Shown: one piece after another, positions 9,267-18,518 of the stretch
Layout: every line of letters starts with the position of its first letter
Position numbering within the stretch: the stretch's first letter is position 1
Assembly (NCBI RefSeq): GCF_004022705.2
Contig: NZ_RZOY02000006.1
Span: 280,943-344,942 of the forward strand
DNA: 64,000 bases
Direction: 5' to 3'
Origin: Mesorhizobium sp. M2D.F.Ca.ET.226.01.1.1
GTDB lineage: Bacteria > Pseudomonadota > Alphaproteobacteria > Rhizobiales > Rhizobiaceae
Notes under the pieces: model-generated
The model's database searches: none
What the model was told of the DNA's origin: nothing
Seen by the model: only the letters and a program-made list of their open reading frames with translations
Program-made: the position numbers and the translations under genes

Positions 9267-11357
9267 ATGCTCTCCAGAAAATTCTTTCGAAGAACCGCAA
9301 TCGCCGGCGCCTGCCTCGCCGGCTTCGCAGCTTTTTTCCTCGCCGCGCTCTGGGAACTCGACCGCGCCTTCCCGCCGCCGCTTCCGGCAAAGCTGACGGT
9401 CTCGACCGAAGTGCAGGACCGCGACGGCCAGCTGCTGCGCGCCTTCGCCACGCCCGACGGCTACTGGCGGCTCGAAACCCGGCTCGACCAGGTCGACAAG
9501 CAGTTTGTCGACATGCTGGTCACCTATGAGGACAAGCGTTTCTGGGATCACCGGGGCGTCGATCTGTTGGCGCTTTGCCGTGCCGCCGGCCAGCTCGTCA
9601 CCAGCGGCCGTATCGTGTCGGGCGGCTCGACCTTGTCGATGCAGCTTGCCCGACTGATCGAGCCGCGCGACAGCCGCAGCCTCGGCTCCAAGCTCAAGCA
9701 GATGCTGCGCGCCATCCAGATCGAGCGGCGGCTCACCAAGCAGGAAATCCTCGAACGCTACCTGACGCTTGCGCCCTATGGCGGCAATCTCGAAGGCGTT
9801 CGCGCCGCCTCGCTCGCCTATTTCGGCAAGGAGCCGAAGCGGCTGACCGTTTCGGAAGCCGCCCTCCTCGTCGCGCTGCCGCAATTGCCGGAAAAGCGCC
9901 GACCCGACCGCAATCTCGATATCGGGCACGCCGCGCGCGACCGGGTGCTGACCCGAATGGTCTCGGCCGGCCTGCTCGGCGAGCGCGAAGCCGCGCGCGC
10001 CGCCCTCGACGACGTTTCCGGCCTGCGCAGAAAACTGCCGGCGCTGGCCGCGCATGCCTCCTACGCCGTGCTGCCCAAGGCAATGCCCGGCAAGCCGCTG
10101 CAGCTCACCATCCGCAAAAGTGTGCAGCAGGGGCTTGAGCAGGTGGCAAGGGATGCCGCCAGGAAGCTCGGCCCAAAGCTTTCCGTCGCCATGGTGATGG
10201 CCGACGCGCGCACCGGCGACATCCTCGGCGAGGTCGGCTCCGCCAATTTCTTCGACGCCAGCCGCTCCGGTTGGATCGACATGACCAAGGTGGTGCGCTC
10301 TCCCGGCTCGACGCTGAAGCCCTTCATCTATGGACTTGCCTTCGAGCAGGGTCTGGTGGCGCAAGAGATGATCATCGAGGACAGCCCGGTCGATTTCGGC
10401 GGCTACCGTCCAAAGAATTTCGACATGGGCTACCAGGGCGACGTCTCGATCCGCCAGGCGCTGCAATTGTCGCTCAACGTGCCGGCGATCCGGGTGCTCG
10501 ACGCTGTCGGTCCGGCACGGCTGACGGCGCGGTTCCGTCAGGCCGGCATCAACCCGGTCCTGCCGGTCAACGAGGCGCCGGGCCTCGCGATCGGGCTGGG
10601 CGGCGTCGGCGTGACGTTGCGCGATCTGGTGCAGCTCTATACGGGGCTCGCCAATGGCGGCAAGATGCATACGCTGCATGACGGCACCGAGCCGGCCAAT
10701 GCCGAGCGCACCACCGCCACCATCCTCGATGACCAGGCCGCCTGGCAGATCAACGACATCCTGTCCGGTGTGAAACCGCCGGAAGGCGCCATGCAGCGCG
10801 GCATCGCCTACAAGACCGGCACGTCATACGGCTATCGCGATGCCTGGTCCGTCGGCTTCGACGGCCGCTATGTGCTGGGCGTGTGGGTTGGCCGCGCCGA
10901 TGCCAGCCCCGTCCCCGGCCTGTCGGGTTATGTCTCGGCGGCTCCCATCCTGTTCGAAGGTTTCGTCCGTTCCGGCCTTGCCAGCGTGCCGCTGCCCAGC
11001 CGGCCGCCGGGCGTCTTCAATCCCAAGCGCGAGGAATTGCCGGTGACGCTTGCCCGCTTCGGTGCCGGCTCCGACGGGCTGGTGCAGGCGACAGCCACCG
11101 AGCCCGCGCCGACCATCATCTTCCCGCCCGACGGCGCCCGCGTCGATCTCGGCACCAACTCCGCCGACGCCACGCCGCTGGTGCTGAAGCTGCAGGGTGG
11201 CCGCGCGCCGTTCCGCTGGCTCGCCAACGGCAAGCCGCTCGCCGGCATCGACCGCCGCCGCACCGCGACCTGGCAACCGGACGGCACCGGCTATTCGACG
11301 CTGACCGTGATCGACGCCGCCGGCCGCGCGGCAAGCGTGAAGGTTTTCGTTGAATAG
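9267..11357 (+). CDS. pbpC: Penicillin-binding protein 1C
   Basis: Bifunctional peptidoglycan synthase of class A, 696 residues, anchored in the inner membrane with its catalytic domains in the periplasm. One N-terminal membrane segment (about residues 8-28) precedes a glycosyltransferase GT51 domain with EDKRFWDHRGVD and the GGSTLSMQLAR motif. The transpeptidase domain follows with the active-site SxxK (SPGSTLKPF), SLN and KTGTS. The last roughly 90 residues match the BiPBP C-terminal beta domain of PbpC proteins. The ATG at 9267 is preferred over the one at 9252 because GAGGGG is better spaced from it; 9252 itself lies inside a repeat element. The preceding alpha-2-macroglobulin gene is its typical partner. 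Confidence 0.92.
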   Translation: MLSRKFFRRTAIAGACLAGFAAFFLAALWELDRAFPPPLPAKLTVSTEVQDRDGQLLRAFATPDGYWRLETRLDQVDKQFVDMLVTYEDKRFWDHRGVDLLALCRAAGQLVTSGRIVSGGSTLSMQLARLIEPRDSRSLGSKLKQMLRAIQIERRLTKQEILERYLTLAPYGGNLEGVRAASLAYFGKEPKRLTVSEAALLVALPQLPEKRRPDRNLDIGHAARDRVLTRMVSAGLLGEREAARAALDDVSGLRRKLPALAAHASYAVLPKAMPGKPLQLTIRKSVQQGLEQVARDAARKLGPKLSVAMVMADARTGDILGEVGSANFFDASRSGWIDMTKVVRSPGSTLKPFIYGLAFEQGLVAQEMIIEDSPVDFGGYRPKNFDMGYQGDVSIRQALQLSLNVPAIRVLDAVGPARLTARFRQAGINPVLPVNEAPGLAIGLGGVGVTLRDLVQLYTGLANGGKMHTLHDGTEPANAERTTATILDDQAAWQINDILSGVKPPEGAMQRGIAYKTGTSYGYRDAWSVGFDGRYVLGVWVGRADASPVPGLSGYVSAAPILFEGFVRSGLASVPLPSRPPGVFNPKREELPVTLARFGAGSDGLVQATATEPAPTIIFPPDGARVDLGTNSADATPLVLKLQGGRAPFRWLANGKPLAGIDRRRTATWQPDGTGYSTLTVIDAAGRAASVKVFVE

Positions 11358-11427
11358 GATGCGGCAAGCGATTCAGGGGATTGCGTTTCTTAAGGCTTCG
11401 GCGCGCGGGGTTTCTCCCTTGACGTAT

Positions 11428-11602
11428 GGCGCGAGGCCCCCCTCTCTGGCCTGCCGGCCATCTCCCCCTCAAGGGGGGAGATTACTTGCTTCACCGGCTT
11501 CGCCAATCTTCGACGTCGGAAAGATAGATCCGGCGCCGAAACCGCCAATCTCCCCGCTTGAGGGGGAGATGCCCGGCAGGGCAGAGAGGGGGGCCTCGCG
11601 CC
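11428..11602. repeat. Long inverted-repeat intergenic element (family A, copy 1)
   Basis: About 40-base arms starting GGCGCGAGGCCCCCCTCTCT and ending AGAGAGGGGGGCCTCGCGCC are near-perfect reverse complements across about 175 bp. Each arm carries an inner palindrome (CTCCCCCTCAAGGGGGGAG; CTCCCCGCTTGAGGGGGAG). The element lies between pbpC and the dipeptidase gene and overlaps the start of the latter. A second copy is at 40723-40882. Confidence 0.85.
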
Positions 11603-12321
11603 GACCTCTGTTGGTAACATTCCTCGCAACGCTGGCCCTGCTGTCCGCAACCCCCACCCCGGCCCGCGCCGATCCCCTGTCCGCCGGCTTCGTCAGGCTC
11701 GCCGATATTGACCCGACCATCCGCCAGGACATCCGCTACGCCGGCCGCGAAAATTTCCTGCACCGCAAGGTCGATGGCTATGACGCGCCGGTCTGCATCC
11801 TGACCGCGCCGGCCGCGAAGGCGCTGTCCAGCGTTCAGAAAGCCATGACCGCCAAGGGGCTGACGCTGGTCGTCTTCGACTGCTACCGGCCTGCCCGTGC
11901 CGTTACCGACATGGGCAAATGGACGAGACAAGGCGGCCCGCCCGACCCGCAATGGTACCCGACGGTCGAGCGCGGCGATCTCATCGCCAAGGGCTATGTC
12001 GGCCAGTTGTCCAGCCACTCGCGCGGCTCGACCGTTGACCTCGCCATCGCCAAGGCCGGCAGGAAAAGCTCCGTACATCCGGCCTGCGGCGCGCCGGAAG
12101 GCGGCACGCTCGATTTCGGCACCGGTTTCGACTGCTTCGATCCGATGAGCGAGACGGCGCACCATCCTCTTTCCGCTGAAGCGGCAGCCAACCGCAAGAT
12201 GCTGGTTGCCGCCATGCGTGCCGCCGGCTTCCGCAATTATGCGCGCGAATGGTGGCACTTCACGCTGGCCAAGGAGCCCTCCCCCAAACGGCGTTTCGAT
12301 TTTCCGGTCACCGCACCTTAG
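11569..12321 (+). CDS. D-alanyl-D-alanine dipeptidase (VanX/DdpX family)
   Basis: Zinc dipeptidase of the peptidase M15D family that hydrolyses D-Ala-D-Ala. The zinc and catalytic motifs are SSHSRGSTVDLAI (the SxHxxGxAxD box, Thr-Val in place of the usual Ala) and EWWHF near the C-terminus. A signal peptide (PLLVTFLATLALLSATPTPARA) predicts a periplasmic enzyme. In E. coli DdpX salvages D-Ala released from peptidoglycan, which fits the pbpC neighbour. The frame is open back to 11350, but everything upstream of the ATG at 11569 reads through a repeat element, giving the low-complexity peptides RPPSLACRPSPPQGG and ISPLEGEM. The start chosen gives a normal signal peptide of 250 residues total; an upstream start at 11359 remains possible. 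Confidence 0.85.
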   Translation: MPGRAERGASRRPLLVTFLATLALLSATPTPARADPLSAGFVRLADIDPTIRQDIRYAGRENFLHRKVDGYDAPVCILTAPAAKALSSVQKAMTAKGLTLVVFDCYRPARAVTDMGKWTRQGGPPDPQWYPTVERGDLIAKGYVGQLSSHSRGSTVDLAIAKAGRKSSVHPACGAPEGGTLDFGTGFDCFDPMSETAHHPLSAEAAANRKMLVAAMRAAGFRNYAREWWHFTLAKEPSPKRRFDFPVTAP

Positions 12322-12530
12322 CCTAAGGCGTCCCAGCCTTGCCCAAGCCGTTGCCGGCCCTAATTAGGCCGGCTGGCGAGGATTCATGGTCTCGCCGGCT
12401 TGAGGAAGATATTTCTTCGGAAGGTGTCGATACGGCGAGAAATTGCTTCAAGGAGGTGAAAAAGGCAACATTCAATGCATCTAATTTCTATAAACTCGCT
12501 AGAGTTCGCAGCAGTTCAACGGAGGCGGGA

Positions 12531-13559
12531 ATGACCAAACCTCATTTCAGGAAACTGCTCGGCGCGCTGGTCGCCACATCTATCCAGTTCGGCACACTCG
12601 GTTTCGCGTTTGCCGACACCACCATCCTCAACGTGTCCTACGACCCGACACGTGAGCTCTACAAGGCCTATAATGAGGCCTTCGCCGCACACTGGAAAGC
12701 TGAGACCGGCGAGACGGTCACCATCCAGCAGTCGCATGGCGGATCCGGCGCTCAAGCCCGGGCGGTGATCGACGGCCTCAATGCCGACGTGGTGACGCTG
12801 GCGCTTGAAGGCGACATCAACGCCATCGTCTCCAAGTCGAAGAAGATCAATCCCGACTGGCGCAAGAAATTCGAAAACAATTCAGCGCCTTACACCTCGA
12901 CCATCATCTTCCTGGTGCGCAAGGGCAATCCCAAGGGCATTCATGACTGGAACGACCTGGTCAAGGACGGCGTGCAGGTGATCACGCCGAACCCGAAAAC
13001 CTCCGGCGGCGCGCGCTGGAACTATCTGGCGGCCTGGGCCTATGCCAACGCGCATGACGGCAATGACGAGGCCAAGACCAAGGAATTCGTCGGCAAGCTC
13101 TATGCCAATGCCCCCGTGCTCGACAGCGGCGCGCGCGGCTCGACCGTCACTTTCGCGCAAAAGGGACTGGGCGACGTGCTGATCGCCTGGGAGAACGACG
13201 CCTATTTGGCGCTCGACGAATTCGGCGCTGACAATTTCGACATCGTCTACCCGCCGACCTCGATCCTGGCCGAACCGCCTGTTGCCGTCGTCGACGCCAA
13301 TGTCGACGCCAAGGGCACGCGCAAGGTGGCCGAAGCCTATCTTTCCTATCTCTACTCGAAGGAAGGCCAGACCATCATCGCCAAGAACCATTATCGCCCC
13401 GCCAAGCCCGAACTGGTGCCGCCGGAAGACCTCGCCAAGCTGCCGCAGATCAAGCTGGTCACCATCGACGACCCGCAATTCGGCGGCTGGAAGAAAGCGC
13501 AGCCTTACCATTTCGGCGACGGTGGTATATTCGACCAGATCTACAAGCCGGCGCAGTGA
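12531..13559 (+). CDS. sbp: Sulfate ABC transporter periplasmic binding protein (first copy)
   Basis: Periplasmic sulfate/thiosulfate-binding protein, 342 residues, of the Sbp/CysP family. The signal peptide ends near FGFAFA-DTT. Family features are [19 protein letters not shown] at the mature N-terminus, [17 protein letters not shown] (sulfate-binding loop), [20 protein letters not shown] and the C-terminal YRPAK region. The ATG at 12531 has GGAG seven bases upstream. It heads a sulfate import operon with cysT, cysW and cysA, 65 bases before cysT. A second, related binding protein lies at the other end of the cluster. Confidence 0.95.
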   Translation: MTKPHFRKLLGALVATSIQFGTLGFAFADTTILNVSYDPTRELYKAYNEAFAAHWKAETGETVTIQQSHGGSGAQARAVIDGLNADVVTLALEGDINAIVSKSKKINPDWRKKFENNSAPYTSTIIFLVRKGNPKGIHDWNDLVKDGVQVITPNPKTSGGARWNYLAAWAYANAHDGNDEAKTKEFVGKLYANAPVLDSGARGSTVTFAQKGLGDVLIAWENDAYLALDEFGADNFDIVYPPTSILAEPPVAVVDANVDAKGTRKVAEAYLSYLYSKEGQTIIAKNHYRPAKPELVPPEDLAKLPQIKLVTIDDPQFGGWKKAQPYHFGDGGIFDQIYKPAQ

Positions 13560-13624
13560 GAGGCTGGGCCTCAAAAACTGGCGACTGCAATCTGGTTGAG
13601 TAAGAAGGGACGATCCAGAACAGC

Positions 13625-14476
13625 ATGACCACAGCACCCGCCCAGGCGGGGTGGCGGTTCAGACAGCCGAGTGTCATTCCGGGTTTCGGACTGACGCTCG
13701 GCTTCTCGCTTGCCTACCTCACGCTCATCATCCTCATCCCGCTTTCGGGGCTGATCTGGCGCTCGGCCGCGCTCGGCTGGGCCGATTTCTGGGCCTTGGC
13801 CACCGACCGGCGCACTCTCACCGCGCTTGAGATCAGTTTCGGCACGGCCTTCATCGCCGCCGCGGCCAACGTCGCCTTCGGCACACTCGTCGCCTGGGTG
13901 CTGGTCCGCTACCGTTTCCCCGGCCGCCGCATCGTCGATGCCATGGTCGACCTGCCCTTCGCGCTGCCCACCGCGGTCGCCGGCATCGCGCTGACCACGC
14001 TCTACGCCCCCACCGGCTGGCTCGGCAAATTGCTGATGCCGCTCGGCATCAAGGTCGCCTACACTCCACTCGGCATCGTCGTGGCGCTGGTCTTTATCGG
14101 CCTGCCCTTCGTCGTGCGCACCGTGCAGCCGATCATGGAGGAGATCGACAAGGAGGTCGAGGAAGCCGCCGCCACGCTCGGCGCCAGCCGTTTCCAGATC
14201 ATCACCCGCGTGTTGTTGCCCGGCCTGGCGCCAGCCATCGTCACCGGCTTCTCGCTCGCCTTCGCGCGCGGCGTCGGCGAATACGGCTCGGTCATCTTCA
14301 TCGCCGGCAACCTGCCCTACAAATCCGAGATCGCACCGCTTTTGATCGTCATCCGGCTGGAGGAATACAACTACCCGGCCGCGACGGCGATCGCCGCGAT
14401 CATGCTGGGACTGTCCTTCGCGATGCTCTTGGTCATCAACCTCGTGCAGACATGGAGCCGCAAGCGCTATGGCTGA
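13625..14476 (+). CDS. cysT: Sulfate ABC transporter permease CysT
   Basis: Inner-membrane permease of the sulfate/thiosulfate ABC transporter, 283 residues with about six membrane segments. The cytoplasmic coupling motif [20 protein letters not shown] is the EAA loop that contacts Cys[20 protein letters not shown] near the C-terminus is characteristic of CysT/CysU. It overlaps cysW by 8 bases, so the two permeases are translated together. Confidence 0.95.
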   Translation: MTTAPAQAGWRFRQPSVIPGFGLTLGFSLAYLTLIILIPLSGLIWRSAALGWADFWALATDRRTLTALEISFGTAFIAAAANVAFGTLVAWVLVRYRFPGRRIVDAMVDLPFALPTAVAGIALTTLYAPTGWLGKLLMPLGIKVAYTPLGIVVALVFIGLPFVVRTVQPIMEEIDKEVEEAAATLGASRFQIITRVLLPGLAPAIVTGFSLAFARGVGEYGSVIFIAGNLPYKSEIAPLLIVIRLEEYNYPAATAIAAIMLGLSFAMLLVINLVQTWSRKRYG

Positions 14477-15353
14477 TCCCGAGATCAAATCCTATGAACC
14501 ACTGCATGAAAGCCGCTCGGCGGCGGTCACCGAAAGCCGGCCCGTCCGCATCACGCTGACGACCGTCACGCTCGTCTTTCTCGGCGTCTTCCTGCTGTTG
14601 CCACTGATCATTGTGTTCAAGGAGGCTTTTGCCAAGGGCGTCGGCGCCTATTTCCAGTCCCTGGGCGATGCCGACACGCGCTCCGCCATCCGCCTGACGC
14701 TGCTGGTGGCGGCGATCTCGGTGCCGCTCAATCTCGTCTTCGGCCTTTCGGCTGCCTGGGCCATCGCCAAGTTCGAGTTCAAGGGCAAAGCGTTCCTGAC
14801 CACGCTGATCGACCTGCCCTTCTCGGTCTCGCCGGTCATTTCCGGCCTGGTCTATGTGCTGCTCTTCGGCGCGCAAGGGCTGCTCGGCGAATGGCTGAAG
14901 GCGCACGGAATCCAGATCTTGTTCGCGGTGCCGGGCATTGTGCTCGCCACGGTTTTCGTCACCTTCCCCTTCGTCGCGCGCGAGCTGATTCCGCTGATGC
15001 AGGAGCAGGGCAATGGCGACGAGGAGGCGGCGCTCTCGCTTGGCGCCAACGGCTGGCAGGCCTTCTGGTACGTGACGCTGCCCAATGTCAAATGGGGGCT
15101 GCTTTACGGCGTGCTGCTCTGCAATGCGCGCGCCATGGGCGAGTTCGGCGCGGTCTCCGTGGTGTCCGGCCACATACGGGGCCTCACCAACACCATGCCG
15201 CTGCATGTCGAGATCCTGTACAATGAGTACAACGCCGTCGGCGCTTTTGCTGTCGCTTCGCTGCTCGCCGGCCTGGCGCTGGTGACGCTGGTCTTGAAAA
15301 CACTTCTCGAGCTGCGCTACGGCGCCGAGATCGCCGCGACACGCGGACACTAG
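14469..15353 (+). CDS. cysW: Sulfate ABC transporter permease CysW
   Basis: Second inner-membrane permease of the sulfate/thiosulfate importer, 294 residues. It has the EAA loop ([21 protein letters not shown]) and the CysW signature [19 protein letters not shown], and pairs with CysT. It overlaps the cysT end by 8 bases. The C-terminus ([12 protein letters not shown]) is short and cytoplasmic. A 70-base gap with a stem-loop separates it from cysA. Confidence 0.95.
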   Translation: MADPEIKSYEPLHESRSAAVTESRPVRITLTTVTLVFLGVFLLLPLIIVFKEAFAKGVGAYFQSLGDADTRSAIRLTLLVAAISVPLNLVFGLSAAWAIAKFEFKGKAFLTTLIDLPFSVSPVISGLVYVLLFGAQGLLGEWLKAHGIQILFAVPGIVLATVFVTFPFVARELIPLMQEQGNGDEEAALSLGANGWQAFWYVTLPNVKWGLLYGVLLCNARAMGEFGAVSVVSGHIRGLTNTMPLHVEILYNEYNAVGAFAVASLLAGLALVTLVLKTLLELRYGAEIAATRGH

Positions 15354-15355
15354 GT

Positions 15356-15402
15356 GCATGTCACCCAAAAGTGCGTAGCGGTTTTGGGATAATGATATGC
15401 AT
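15356..15402. repeat. Stem-loop between cysW and cysA
   Basis: CCCAAAA at 15364-15370 pairs with TTTTGGG at 15382-15388, flanked by the outer pair TGCAT (15356-15360) and ATGCA (15397-15401). The sequence around GTGCGTAGCGG resembles a short element I recognise as common in rhizobial intergenic regions. It could slow or attenuate transcription into cysA. Confidence 0.5.
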
Positions 15403-15423
15403 CAACGAAACTGAGGGATTTGC

Positions 15424-16464
15424 ATGGAAGTTCGCGTCGTCAACGTGCGCAAGGAGTTCGAGCGGTTTCCGGCGCTCCACGACGTGTCGCTCGACATCAG
15501 GTCGGGCGAGCTCATTGCGCTGCTCGGGCCGTCCGGCTCGGGCAAGACGACGCTGCTGCGCCTGATCGCCGGCCTGGAGCGGCCGACCAAGGGCGCGGTC
15601 TTCTTCGGCGACGAGGACGCTTCGCAGAAGTCGATCCAGGAGCGCAATGTCGGCTTCGTCTTCCAGCATTACGCGCTGTTCCGCCACATGACGGTCGCCG
15701 ACAATATCGGCTTCGGTCTGAAGGTCCGGCATGGCGCAGCGCGGCCGCCGGCGCAGGAAATCCGCCGCCGGGCGCTGGAGCTGCTCGACCTCGTCCAGCT
15801 GTCAGGCCTGGAAAAGCGCTATCCCGCGCAGCTCTCCGGCGGCCAACGCCAGCGCGTGGCTTTGGCCCGCGCCATGGCGATCGAGCCCAAGGTGCTGTTG
15901 CTTGACGAGCCGTTCGGCGCGCTCGACGCCCAGGTGCGCCGCGAACTGCGCCGCTGGTTGCGCGAGATCCATGACCGCACCGGCCACACAACCGTTTTCG
16001 TCACGCATGACCAGGAAGAGGCGCTGGAGCTCGCCGACCGCGTCGTGGTCATGAGCCAGGGCCGTATCGAGCAAGTCGGCGGCGCCGACGAGATCTACGA
16101 CACGCCGAACTCGCCTTTCGTCTATTCCTTCATCGGCGAATCGAGCGCGCTGCCCGTCAAAGTCGAGAACGGCGAGGTCTGGCTCGCCGACCGGCCGATC
16201 GGCTTGCCGGCGCCGCATGCGCCGTCCGGCGAGGCACAGCTCTACTTCCGCCCGCACGATGTCGAGCTGGTCGACGGCTGCAGCGGCTGCATCGCCGGCA
16301 CGGTCGCCGCCAGCCGCCGGGTCGCCGGCACCAGGCGGGTCGAGCTTGAGGTCGGCGGCGAGCGCCAGCGCGTCGAGATCGAGCTGCCGGTCGACCACCC
16401 GGCGGCGCAGAAGAGCCGCGTCGCCTTCCGGCCGCGGCGCTGGAAGCTTTTCCCGACAGCCTGA
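15424..16464 (+). CDS. cysA: Sulfate ABC transporter ATP-binding protein CysA
   Basis: ATPase that drives sulfate/thiosulfate import, 346 residues. It carries Walker [10 protein letters not shown], the Q-loop FQHYALF, the ABC signature [14 protein letters not shown], Walker [12 protein letters not shown] and the H-loop VTHDQEEA. The C-terminal extension (about residues 240-346) is the regulatory TOBE-like domain of CysA/MalK proteins. GAGGG lies upstream of the ATG. It is last in the sbp-cysT-cysW-cysA run; the second binding-protein gene follows 200 bases later. Confidence 0.95.
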   Translation: MEVRVVNVRKEFERFPALHDVSLDIRSGELIALLGPSGSGKTTLLRLIAGLERPTKGAVFFGDEDASQKSIQERNVGFVFQHYALFRHMTVADNIGFGLKVRHGAARPPAQEIRRRALELLDLVQLSGLEKRYPAQLSGGQRQRVALARAMAIEPKVLLLDEPFGALDAQVRRELRRWLREIHDRTGHTTVFVTHDQEEALELADRVVVMSQGRIEQVGGADEIYDTPNSPFVYSFIGESSALPVKVENGEVWLADRPIGLPAPHAPSGEAQLYFRPHDVELVDGCSGCIAGTVAASRRVAGTRRVELEVGGERQRVEIELPVDHPAAQKSRVAFRPRRWKLFPTA

Positions 16465-16664
16465 CCGTCGTCCGACTTCGGCGGCCTGCACTTTCCTGTT
16501 CAGGGACGCCGTGAATCTGTTTGAAAGAAAATCCTACCAAACAGCCGTTTCGACGTGAGATTTTCCAGCCGTCGAGCATCAGCTCGGCCAGCATGTCTCG
16601 TGACGGTCACCGTGCCCGGCTATGCTTCGCGCCATAGTCCCGGTTGATTTTTCTGGAGCGTTTC

Positions 16665-17651
16665 ATGAAGCGTCTATTGCTTGGCATCGCGGCTGCTGCC
16701 GGCCTCGTCCTCGCATCCTCCCAAGCCTGGTCGGCCGACAAGCTTTTGAATGCATCCTATGACGTCGGCCGCGAGCTGTTCGCCGCCATCAACAAGGCCT
16801 TCGTTGCCAAGCACCCGGGCGTGATCATCGATCAGTCGCATGCGGGCACCTCGGCGCAGGCGCGCGCCATCGCCGAGGGGCTCGCCGCCGATGTCGTTAC
16901 CTTCAACCAGGTGACCGACGTCGACTTCCTGGTCAAGAAGGGCCTCGTCTCGGCAGACTGGCAGAAGGATTTTCCCGACAACGCCTCGCCCTTCTATTCG
17001 CTGCCGTCCTTCCTGGTCCGCGCCGGCAACCCCAAGCACATCAAGGACTGGAACGACCTGGTGCGCGACGACGTGCAGGTGATCTTCCCGAATCCGAAGA
17101 CGTCGGGCAATGCGCGCTACACCTATCTGGCGGCGACCGCCTACGCCAAGGAGGCCTTCAAGGGCGACGACGCCAAGGTGAAGGAGTTCATCACCAAGCT
17201 CTTCAACAACGTGCCGATCTTCGACACCGGCGGCCGCGCCGCCACCACGACGTTCGTGCAGCGTGAGATCGGCGATGTGCTGATCACCTTCGAGTCCGAG
17301 ACGCGTGGCATCCGCAAGGAATATGGCGACGACAAGTTCGAGCAGGTCACGCCTTCGGTCAGCCTGCTGGCCGAGTTCCCGGTGGCGATCGTCGACAAGG
17401 TCGCCGACGAGCATGGCAGCCGCGACCTCGCCAAGTCCTATCTCGATTTCCTCTACACGCCGGACGGCCAGGAGATCGCCGCCGAGAACGGCTTGCGGGC
17501 TCGCGATGGGGCGGTCGCCGCCAAGCACAAGGCCGACTTCCCGGACGTCCGGCTGCTGACCGTCGACGAAGTCTTCGGCGGCTGGGACAAGGTGCAGAAG
17601 GAGCATTTCGCTGCCGGCGGACTGCTCGATCAGACCTATGGCAGCCGCTGA
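16665..17651 (+). CDS. sbp: Sulfate ABC transporter periplasmic binding protein (second copy)
   Basis: A second Sbp-family periplasmic sulfate-binding protein, 328 residues, with a clear signal peptide (LLLGIAAAAGLVLASSQAWSA). It shares LLNASYDVGRELFAAINKAF, DQSHAGTSAQARAIAEGL and FPNPKTSGNARYTYLAA with the first copy but is clearly diverged, so this is not a recent duplication. The ATG at 16665 has TGGAG upstream and its own 200-base leader after cysA, so it may be expressed separately. It could differ in preference for sulfate, thiosulfate or another oxyanion; the sequence does not decide this. Confidence 0.93.
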   Translation: MKRLLLGIAAAAGLVLASSQAWSADKLLNASYDVGRELFAAINKAFVAKHPGVIIDQSHAGTSAQARAIAEGLAADVVTFNQVTDVDFLVKKGLVSADWQKDFPDNASPFYSLPSFLVRAGNPKHIKDWNDLVRDDVQVIFPNPKTSGNARYTYLAATAYAKEAFKGDDAKVKEFITKLFNNVPIFDTGGRAATTTFVQREIGDVLITFESETRGIRKEYGDDKFEQVTPSVSLLAEFPVAIVDKVADEHGSRDLAKSYLDFLYTPDGQEIAAENGLRARDGAVAAKHKADFPDVRLLTVDEVFGGWDKVQKEHFAAGGLLDQTYGSR

Positions 17652-17677
17652 AAGGGCTCCACAATCAGGAAGCGCAA

Positions 17678-17703
17678 GGAGGCCGGCTTTGCCGGCTTCT
17701 TCT
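17678..17703 (+). terminator. Rho-independent terminator after the second sulfate-binding protein gene
   Basis: The hairpin has arms built around GCCGGC with a TTT loop (extended stem AGGAGGCCGGC / GCCGGCTTCTT, two mismatches), followed by the T-rich TTCTTCTTA. It lies 26 bases past the stop codon. Confidence 0.75.
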
Positions 17704-17718
17704 TATAAGCGGGGTTGC

Positions 17719-17886
17719 ATGAGTTCCCAGGGGAAATCCCGGCCCCTACGTGAAAAACGTTACGAAGAATCAACGCGTTTCTGCCTAAGCTGCACCGGCA
17801 AATTGTTGGTCCAGAGGGCGTTCAACGGTCAAACTGTCATGATTTGCACACAAACAACCGCCAGATGCAGACGCATTGGGGTTTGA
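17719..17886 (+). CDS. Possible small Cys-rich protein upstream of the Rrf2 regulator
   Basis: A 55-residue open frame begins at an ATG preceded by AGCGGGG and ends 15 bases before the Rrf2 gene. It contains FCLSC followed by two more cysteines (MIC and ARCRR), an arrangement that could bind a metal or Fe-S cluster. It lies in a region that must also hold the Rrf2 promoter, so chance is a real alternative. I do not recognise a family. Confidence 0.25.
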   Translation: MSSQGKSRPLREKRYEESTRFCLSCTGKLLVQRAFNGQTVMICTQTTARCRRIGV

Positions 17887-17901
17887 TGAATTGAATCGGG
17901 C

Positions 17902-18351
17902 ATGCTGACCAAAAAAGGCAAATACGGCCTCAAGGCCCTCGTGCATCTTTCCAGCCTGCCAGCTGGTCAGCTTGCATTCGTCAACGACATTGCCGTCGCT
18001 AACAACATCCCGAAAAAATTCCTGGACGCGATCCTGGGCGAGCTGCGCAATGCCGGCTTCGTCCAGAGCCGCAAGGGCAAGGAAGGCGGCTATCGCCTCG
18101 CCCGGCCCGCTTCCGAGATCAAGATCGGCCATGTCGTGCGTGTGCTCGACGGGCCGCTGGCGCCGATCCCTTGCGCCAGCCGCACGCAATATCAGCGTTG
18201 CGAGGACTGCGACGAAGCCACCTGCCAGGTCCGTCACATGATGCTGGAAGTGCGCCAGGCGATTGCCGAGGTGCTCGACAACCGCAGCCTCGCCGCCATG
18301 CGCGACGCCGACAACGACGATTTCCCGGCGGAGCTCACCTCCCAGATCTAA
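17902..18351 (+). CDS. Rrf2-family transcriptional regulator with C-terminal Cys cluster
   Basis: Winged-helix regulator of the Rrf2 family (IscR, CymR, NsrR), 149 residues. The DNA-binding half includes MLTKKGKYGLKALVHL, IPKKFLDAILGELRNAGFV and the wing SRKGKEGGYRLARP. The effector region has four cysteines in PCASRTQYQRCEDCDEATC, a spacing compatible with an Fe-S cluster or redox sensing. It lies directly downstream of the sulfate uptake genes. That position suggests control of sulfur or cysteine metabolism, as for CymR, but the target genes are an inference. Confidence 0.85.
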   Translation: MLTKKGKYGLKALVHLSSLPAGQLAFVNDIAVANNIPKKFLDAILGELRNAGFVQSRKGKEGGYRLARPASEIKIGHVVRVLDGPLAPIPCASRTQYQRCEDCDEATCQVRHMMLEVRQAIAEVLDNRSLAAMRDADNDDFPAELTSQI

Positions 18352-18518
18352 CACCTGAAAAAGTGTGCAGCGGGTTGGGGTTCGCCGACCTCGCCACAAG
18401 TCTTCCGGTACGATTGCGCGGGACGAGATGCCGCCTTTCCCGACCTGTCGCCTCTCGGTTGCCAGTCTATCGCGGACGCAGTAAAGCGGCTGGGAGGACG
18501 AAAACAGGGCTCTGACGC

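Noticed and set aside
11350..11568. 73-residue N-terminal extension of the dipeptidase
   Set aside because: The sequence is low-complexity read-through of a repeat element and places the signal peptide too far from the start.
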